This document shows, piece after piece, positions 24,234-29,448 of a stretch of DNA of 29,448 nucleotides. This stretch comes from a virus. The translations under genes and the position numbers were made by a program. Position 1 is the first letter of the stretch. The number at the start of each line of letters is the position of its first letter. The stretch lies in IMG/VR virus record IMGVR_UViG_3300025617_000080, positions 1-29,448 of that record; one strand, 5' to 3'. Under the pieces are notes generated by a model, which saw only the letters and a program-made list of their open reading frames with translations, did no database searches and was not told the origin of the DNA.

Positions 24234-26843
24234 ATGGCAAAAACAACAGTTGAAATATTAGGCGGACAACTTGACGGAGCAATCCTAGAAAATGCCGCTT
24301 CTGAAGAAACTCTCAAACAACTTGTAGCCGCTATTAGCGGCGGTAGTGGCTATTCTGCTAGCGGCGGCGGAGCAAGTTCTATGGTAGGACGCACACCAGC
24401 AGGAATGATTGCTGGAGGTGTAGTTGGTGCTATTGGCAGTTCAATCAAAGGTGCTGTAAATCAAATTGGAAATGTAGCAGGCACAACAGGCGCATTTGCT
24501 GGAATGCTGTTAAAAGGCCAAGGAAATTTAAGCGCATATACAAAAACTTTAAATGAACAGGTTATTAAACAGATTCCTGTATTTGGAAAATACTTAGGTG
24601 CTGTCGGCGGCGCTGTAACTGGTACCGTACAAGAATTTGAAAGATGGAATAAAACCTTACAATCTTTAACTGCTAGCGGTGCTACATTTAATAATAGTAT
24701 TATACAAATGATGCATGCTAGTACTAAATCGTATCTAACCCTTGATCAATTTTCAGACTTAGTATCTAAAAACTCAGCTACTATGAGAATCTTAGGTGAA
24801 ACAGTTACACAAGGTGCTCAAGCATTTAGTGATTATTCTTATGCTGTTTTAAATGCTAGCGGACCTGCTAGAAAAACATTGATATCTATGGGTTACACTA
24901 TTCCTCAAATTAACGATCAGTTGGTTAGATTTTTAGATGTTAACTATCGTGGAACACGACAAGATCAAATAAACGAAACACAAGTAGCAAATTCATTTGT
25001 TGAATATCAAACGCATTTACATAGACTTACAACATTAACAGGTAAACGTTCAGATCAACTTGAACAAGAAATGGAATCGGCAAGAAATGATGCGGCATTC
25101 CAGTTAAGATTAGCACAGTATCCTGTTGAAATTAGAGCACAACTTAATCAACAACTTGCGGCATTCACAGCAATGCACGGTGCGGGCGCCGCAGAATTGT
25201 TTAAGGCTAGATTCTTAGGATTAAATCCGATGACAGATAATGCCGGCCTTATGAACATGATGTTTCCAAATCTTATATCAGAGATAGACAATTCAATTGC
25301 TCAAGCTCAACAAGGTGGACAAACTCTAGAACAGAGAAATAGTGAAACAGCTAATCTTATGGTTAGATTATTAAGAAGCGGTGCTAACAGTATTCAAGAA
25401 TTCCGTCCTTTATTAGAAGCGGCTGGTGTAGGCGCAAACGAATTAGATGGTGTTGCTAATGCTTCAGCTACCATGGCACAAAATTTAGCCCGTATGGGTA
25501 TTGATATTGAAAACGTATCTGATGATGAATTACACGCACTAGTTCAAGCACAGATGGATGAGATGAATCAAAGAGAAACATTTACTCAAATTCTAAGACA
25601 GTTCCAAACAGCAATGGGTGATTTTAGAGTAGCATTCTTCGAAACTCTTATGAAGCCAGGTGGTCCTTTAAACGAATTTAGTAAAATGATGGAAGAACAG
25701 CACCTTGATACTAAGATTAGAGAACTAGGTGTTACAATGGGTAATTTTGTTAGAGAATATTTGCCTGATGTTGTTACATTCTTTGCTGGATTTGCTACTG
25801 ATCCAGGAAGGCAGTTGTTTAAAGAACAAATAGGTTATTTGTTTGAAACTGTCGGTGCTTACTTTATGAACTATCTGCCAAGGCTAATGGGTATTGATAT
25901 AGATCCGCAGATATTACAAAGCGATTTACAAAATATTAGAAATAGGTACGATCCGATATTCCAAAATCTCAATAGATCAAGAGATATTGCTGTAGACGAA
26001 ATGCTATCAAGACCAAACAGAGGAGAAGGTGCTGTTGCTGACACAGGTGGACAAGATCTTTCAAATTTAACTCCTCAAGAACGAATGGCAATACAAGTTT
26101 ACAGATCATTTATTGCTCAAGGTCTTCCTGATGATGTTGCTAGAGCATTAACAGCAGAAGTAGCTAGAGAAAATGCGTTTAATCCTGATTTAATATTTGG
26201 ATCCCACTCTGATCCTTACAACAATGTAGAAAATGTTGGTATGATATCTTGGCAGGGCGCAAGAAGAACAGCGTTTTTAGATTGGATGACTTCAGGCGGA
26301 TTTATAGGATCAGATGGTAGAATTGTACGAAGTCAAGCATCGTTGAATCATCAAGCTGCATTTTTAGTTAACGAAATCCAAAACAATCCATCATATCAAG
26401 CAACAGAGGATTATATTGGTGGCGCAAACAGAACGTTTGAAGGGTTACACGATGTTCTAGGCAGGAACTATATTAGGTGGAGAATTGATGATCCTAATTA
26501 TAGATCAAGCGGCTTTAATAATATACGAGGCGGATATAATATTCTTAATAGAGGCCTCGGATCTCTTAATCCAGATGAGATGAGAGCAGGTTCTCTAGGA
26601 GCTTACGGATCGCTATTTGCTGATATGGGCGGAAAAGAAGTCGAAGTACACAATGAAGAAGCGATAGTATCACCAGGCCAGTTAACTAGTGAAATGATGT
26701 CATCGGCTGAAGATTCATACGCTGGCGTTAACGATTTAAATCAAAAACTTAGTGCGTTAATTGCTTTAACACAGCAAAGATTAGATATCAGTGAACGACT
26801 TGCTGAAAAAATGGCTACAAACAGTAACAAACTGTATGCTTAA
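24234..26843 (+). CDS. Tape-measure-like virion protein with C-terminal tail-lysozyme-like domain
   Basis: This 869-residue protein has a Gly/Ala/Ser-rich N-terminus (EETLKQLVAAISGGSG, then alternating Gly-Ala helices to about residue 135), a long helical middle to about 590, and a distinct domain at about 605-775. That domain matches the pattern of phage tail lysozymes: AEVARENAFNPDLIFG, where E646 sits where the catalytic Glu of the usual ESGFNP motif lies, then VGMISWQGARRTAFLDWM and SLNHQAAFLVNEI. It then ends in a coiled-coil-like segment after EEAIVSPGQLTSEMM. Expected to be carried in the tail tube or virion and to open peptidoglycan during DNA entry. The neighbouring downstream gene is a paralog. 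T4 gp29, the tape measure, is 590 residues; direct homology is not visible, so the tape-measure role is inference. Confidence 0.68.
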   Translation: MAKTTVEILGGQLDGAILENAASEETLKQLVAAISGGSGYSASGGGASSMVGRTPAGMIAGGVVGAIGSSIKGAVNQIGNVAGTTGAFAGMLLKGQGNLSAYTKTLNEQVIKQIPVFGKYLGAVGGAVTGTVQEFERWNKTLQSLTASGATFNNSIIQMMHASTKSYLTLDQFSDLVSKNSATMRILGETVTQGAQAFSDYSYAVLNASGPARKTLISMGYTIPQINDQLVRFLDVNYRGTRQDQINETQVANSFVEYQTHLHRLTTLTGKRSDQLEQEMESARNDAAFQLRLAQYPVEIRAQLNQQLAAFTAMHGAGAAELFKARFLGLNPMTDNAGLMNMMFPNLISEIDNSIAQAQQGGQTLEQRNSETANLMVRLLRSGANSIQEFRPLLEAAGVGANELDGVANASATMAQNLARMGIDIENVSDDELHALVQAQMDEMNQRETFTQILRQFQTAMGDFRVAFFETLMKPGGPLNEFSKMMEEQHLDTKIRELGVTMGNFVREYLPDVVTFFAGFATDPGRQLFKEQIGYLFETVGAYFMNYLPRLMGIDIDPQILQSDLQNIRNRYDPIFQNLNRSRDIAVDEMLSRPNRGEGAVADTGGQDLSNLTPQERMAIQVYRSFIAQGLPDDVARALTAEVARENAFNPDLIFGSHSDPYNNVENVGMISWQGARRTAFLDWMTSGGFIGSDGRIVRSQASLNHQAAFLVNEIQNNPSYQATEDYIGGANRTFEGLHDVLGRNYIRWRIDDPNYRSSGFNNIRGGYNILNRGLGSLNPDEMRAGSLGAYGSLFADMGGKEVEVHNEEAIVSPGQLTSEMMSSAEDSYAGVNDLNQKLSALIALTQQRLDISERLAEKMATNSNKLYA

Positions 26844-26854
26844 AGGTATAGAAA

Positions 26855-29448
26855 ATGAATGAAGTTAAGTTTATACATGATGCGCTAGGCCAAAGTACTA
26901 TTAGTAATATGGCCACTGAAGCAACTCTTAAAGAGTTACTTGAAGCAATTGGCGGATCATCTAACAGCACCGGTAGCACTAGACGAGGATCAAAAAATAG
27001 TTTAAGTAAACTTCCATCAATGTTTAAATCATTCGGTGATGGTGTAAAATCATTTGAACGTGGTGTTAAATCTACACTTACTCCATTTACAGGATTTGTA
27101 AGTTTATTATCACAAAACGAAACAAGGATGAGCGCATTCGGAACTCATCTTAATGACAGTGTAATTTCTAGACTTCCTTGGGTTGGCGGCGTATTTGGTG
27201 CGGCAGCTGGTGTTGCTATTGCTGGTGTACAAACACTAGAATCATGGGAACAGATGACTTCAAAAAATGTTCCAGCTGGAGCAACTTTTGGTAATAGTCT
27301 ACTTAATTTTGTTGAGTTTGCTGGACGCAGTAGATTATTTTTAACAGAATACCAAACACTAGTATCTGAAAATATTACAAAGTTTAATTCTATTGGTCCA
27401 ACTACAGACACTGGATTAAGACTGTTTTCACGTTTTAGCAAAAGTTTCTTTGAAGCTAACGAAGATGTTGTAGCACGTTTTAGAACAATGGGTTATACTT
27501 TTTCGGATATTAATTCTCAAGCACTTGACTTTTTATATTACACTCAAAGAGGAATTGACAGGACTGTAAATGTAAACAAAGAAGTTCAACAAGAATTTGC
27601 TGGATATGTTAGACAGTTTGACATGCTTAGTAAGTTACTAGGTATGTCAGATGACGAGAGGAATCGAAGAAGCGATAGTGTTTTAGGAAACGCAATGTTC
27701 CAGCTTCGCATAAATCAGAGAACTGATATCCAAGCAGGCAGAATCACCAGAGCGGCACAAATGGCTACTGCTTTATATGGTTCAGAAGTTGCTGAAATCT
27801 TTATGGCTGGTGAGTTTTCAACAGGAACAGCATTACAAGCAGGTGCTAATCTTGGATTGTTAATGCCAGCGGCAAGAGAAATGGTTGGACAATTATATGA
27901 CCTAGCATTAAACAACAATTTATCAGAACAAGAATTTACTTCTGAAATGGATCGTTTATTAGCTAATCAATTATTTCAATCAGCAAATGATATTGACAGT
28001 ATACAATCATTAATCAATACATTATCGGTTAGTGGAATGGATCAAGGCATGTATGGTTCTCTTAGTGGGATCCTTGAAACTATTGTTGACAAGGGCATAC
28101 GAGGAAAAACTGTTGAAGAAATTCAAGATATGATTGCTGAAGCTCGTAGACAACAAGGTGCTAGCGAATCGATTGGCAAAATTCTTAATGCTATATCAGA
28201 TATGGCTAGAAATTTTAGTAGTGGATTCTTAGAAGGATTAATACCTAATTTACGTGATGTTGGCGATCTTCTTGCCCAGTATAATATTCCAGAATTATTT
28301 AGAGTAATGGGACAACGATTTGCTGAGTTTGTTCCATACGCATGGGATTGGATCAAAGACTTTTTCGATATTGTTAAAACTCCCGAAGGAAGAGATTATC
28401 TAGCACAGTTAGCTGAGATTTGGGTAAGAACAAACAGTAGTCTAATGGCAACTAGATTACAATACGGTTTTGGTAGACTACTTACAGCATTTAATCCATT
28501 TCAAACTGAGGAAGGATACTCAAGCGGAGATTACCTTCAAGATCAACTAGAACGACTAGGAAGATTTTTAGGTGCGGATTTAGGAAACCCTTTGAGGGTA
28601 ACAGGTCCAGAAGCCCAACGAGAAATGGGTTTAGATCGTTTTTCTGGAGCAGCCGCTGGCGGCGGTGTACGCAGAAGATTTGAGTTAGGTGGCGAAACTC
28701 CTACTGGTATTAACGAGCCGTATGAAGGTCAAGTAGTTTATCCAAATCTTGAAGGTGCTGGCATTGATCAATTTGGCGCAATGGTTTATAGAGGCGGTAG
28801 ATTCCTCCCACAGATTGGTGATTTTACTGGAGGCAACATATCTAGGGCCTATTCTCCAGAAGCACAAGCTCTTGCTTTAGAGCAAGCTAGATTAGAAACA
28901 CCTGAAAATTCAAATCTAGCATTAATACAATTACCTGATGGTAGTACTGTTAGAGTAAACAGAAAATATGCTACTCATTATCAAATGCTTGTTGATGCGC
29001 TATCAACATTTGGAGTTCCGATAACCGGAGCAACTGGATATCAAGAAAATTCACACGGTGGATGGATGTATGGTACTGGACTTGCTATTAATTCACCAGA
29101 AAATTTAGGAGCATATCTAGACGATCAAGAAATGTCGTCATTACATGCTTGGATGCAAAGTGTAGGACTTGCTAGAAGTCTAGTTACAAATCCAGATAAT
29201 TGGTCAGATGATGAACGAGCTGAATGGGATCAACAACGAAGAATGATTGAAGAATTGGGAATATTCAACTTCTACGGTGATGGCAGAGCACATGGCACAA
29301 GAGACGAGTTTAGGACAGGAACACTAGAAGAAACTGGAAGATTGTTTAACGATTTTGGTAGAAAACGTAGAGTGAGATTAACAGGCGATAAAGCAGTCCT
29401 TACTAGAGAACAATATGAAGTAATTAAAGACGCATCTGCTCAGATTCC
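26855..29448 (+). CDS. Tape-measure-like virion protein, paralog of the upstream gene, partial
   Basis: The frame opens at ATG 26855, 11 bases after the previous stop, and runs off the right edge (864 complete codons, no stop). It is collinear with the upstream protein: ATEATLKELLEAIGGS against ASEETLKQLVAAISGG, GATFGNSL against GATFNNSI, MGYTFSDINSQ against MGYTIPQINDQ, and Gly/Ala helices at the same place. The C-terminal part differs: there is no lysozyme-like motif, but at about residues 700-740 YATHYQMLVDALSTFG is followed by TGYQENSHGGWMYGTGLAIN, which loosely recalls M15 D-Ala-D-Ala carboxypeptidases (SGYR, then H-x(n)-G-x-A-x-D), though the usual Asp is Asn. That enzyme idea is weak. 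The end (GDKAVLTREQYEVI) resembles the EEAIVSPGQ segment of the first copy. Both are likely co-transcribed from the late promoter at 24167. Confidence 0.68.
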   Translation, partial: MNEVKFIHDALGQSTISNMATEATLKELLEAIGGSSNSTGSTRRGSKNSLSKLPSMFKSFGDGVKSFERGVKSTLTPFTGFVSLLSQNETRMSAFGTHLNDSVISRLPWVGGVFGAAAGVAIAGVQTLESWEQMTSKNVPAGATFGNSLLNFVEFAGRSRLFLTEYQTLVSENITKFNSIGPTTDTGLRLFSRFSKSFFEANEDVVARFRTMGYTFSDINSQALDFLYYTQRGIDRTVNVNKEVQQEFAGYVRQFDMLSKLLGMSDDERNRRSDSVLGNAMFQLRINQRTDIQAGRITRAAQMATALYGSEVAEIFMAGEFSTGTALQAGANLGLLMPAAREMVGQLYDLALNNNLSEQEFTSEMDRLLANQLFQSANDIDSIQSLINTLSVSGMDQGMYGSLSGILETIVDKGIRGKTVEEIQDMIAEARRQQGASESIGKILNAISDMARNFSSGFLEGLIPNLRDVGDLLAQYNIPELFRVMGQRFAEFVPYAWDWIKDFFDIVKTPEGRDYLAQLAEIWVRTNSSLMATRLQYGFGRLLTAFNPFQTEEGYSSGDYLQDQLERLGRFLGADLGNPLRVTGPEAQREMGLDRFSGAAAGGGVRRRFELGGETPTGINEPYEGQVVYPNLEGAGIDQFGAMVYRGGRFLPQIGDFTGGNISRAYSPEAQALALEQARLETPENSNLALIQLPDGSTVRVNRKYATHYQMLVDALSTFGVPITGATGYQENSHGGWMYGTGLAINSPENLGAYLDDQEMSSLHAWMQSVGLARSLVTNPDNWSDDERAEWDQQRRMIEELGIFNFYGDGRAHGTRDEFRTGTLEETGRLFNDFGRKRRVRLTGDKAVLTREQYEVIKDASAQI

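Noticed and set aside
1-29448. CRISPR arrays, insertion sequences, integrase or attachment sites
   Set aside because: No regularly spaced repeats, transposase or integrase motifs were seen on either strand.

Overview
The window is a stretch of a T4-like (myovirus) phage genome with low G+C. The baseplate proteins resemble those I associate with marine T4-like phages (cyanophages and pelagiphages): short gp53, gp5 without a lysozyme domain, and long gp6. Host identity cannot be read from this piece; a marine bacterium is only an inference. No tRNA, CRISPR array, insertion sequence or host metabolic gene was seen.

Layout. (1) 1-16731, minus strand: a late structural block. In transcription order it holds a gp48/gp54-like tail-tube cap, gp53, a 702-residue gp27-like hub candidate, gp5 spike, gp25, gp6, and a giant virion protein in the gp7 position that runs off the left edge. 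Genes are joined by TAATG or ATGA overlaps or very short gaps. (2) 16798-21159, plus strand: late sigma factor gp55, then gp47 and gp46 (the Mre11/Rad50-like recombination nuclease), a small unknown protein and a GIY-YIG nuclease family protein. A strong sigma-70-like promoter lies in the tail of gene 55 and points at 47-46. (3) 21160-21677: about 0.5 kb without a gene, full of nested hairpins and a near-identical repeat pair; a structured RNA or cis-acting site is likely. (4) 21706-22977, plus strand: a Gln/Pro-rich 423-residue protein of unknown function behind a perfect T4 late promoter. (5) 22974-24154, minus strand: gp26-like hub protein and a small gp51-like downstream frame, apparently joined by a programmed -1 ribosomal frameshift. 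(6) 24234-29448, plus strand: two tandem paralogous tape-measure-like virion proteins. The first carries a C-terminal tail-lysozyme-like domain; the second runs off the right edge.

How it fits together. gp55 is expected to recognise the TATAAATA elements found upstream of the tail genes (21678, 24167 and 24189, plus a one-mismatch copy at 16759), so the window holds both the late sigma factor and several of its probable targets. gp46/47 serve recombination-dependent replication. The remaining recognised genes build the baseplate, hub and tail.

The observations most worth following are: the -1 frameshift signal at 23204-23210 with a stem 8 nt downstream; the amber codon ending gene 48 followed by 22 protein-like codons whose TAA overlaps the gene 53 start; the structured intergenic RNA region with two mutually exclusive folds at its 3' end; the pair of late promoters that overlap in opposite directions; and the apparent move of cell-wall-cutting activity from gp5 to a tape-measure-like protein.
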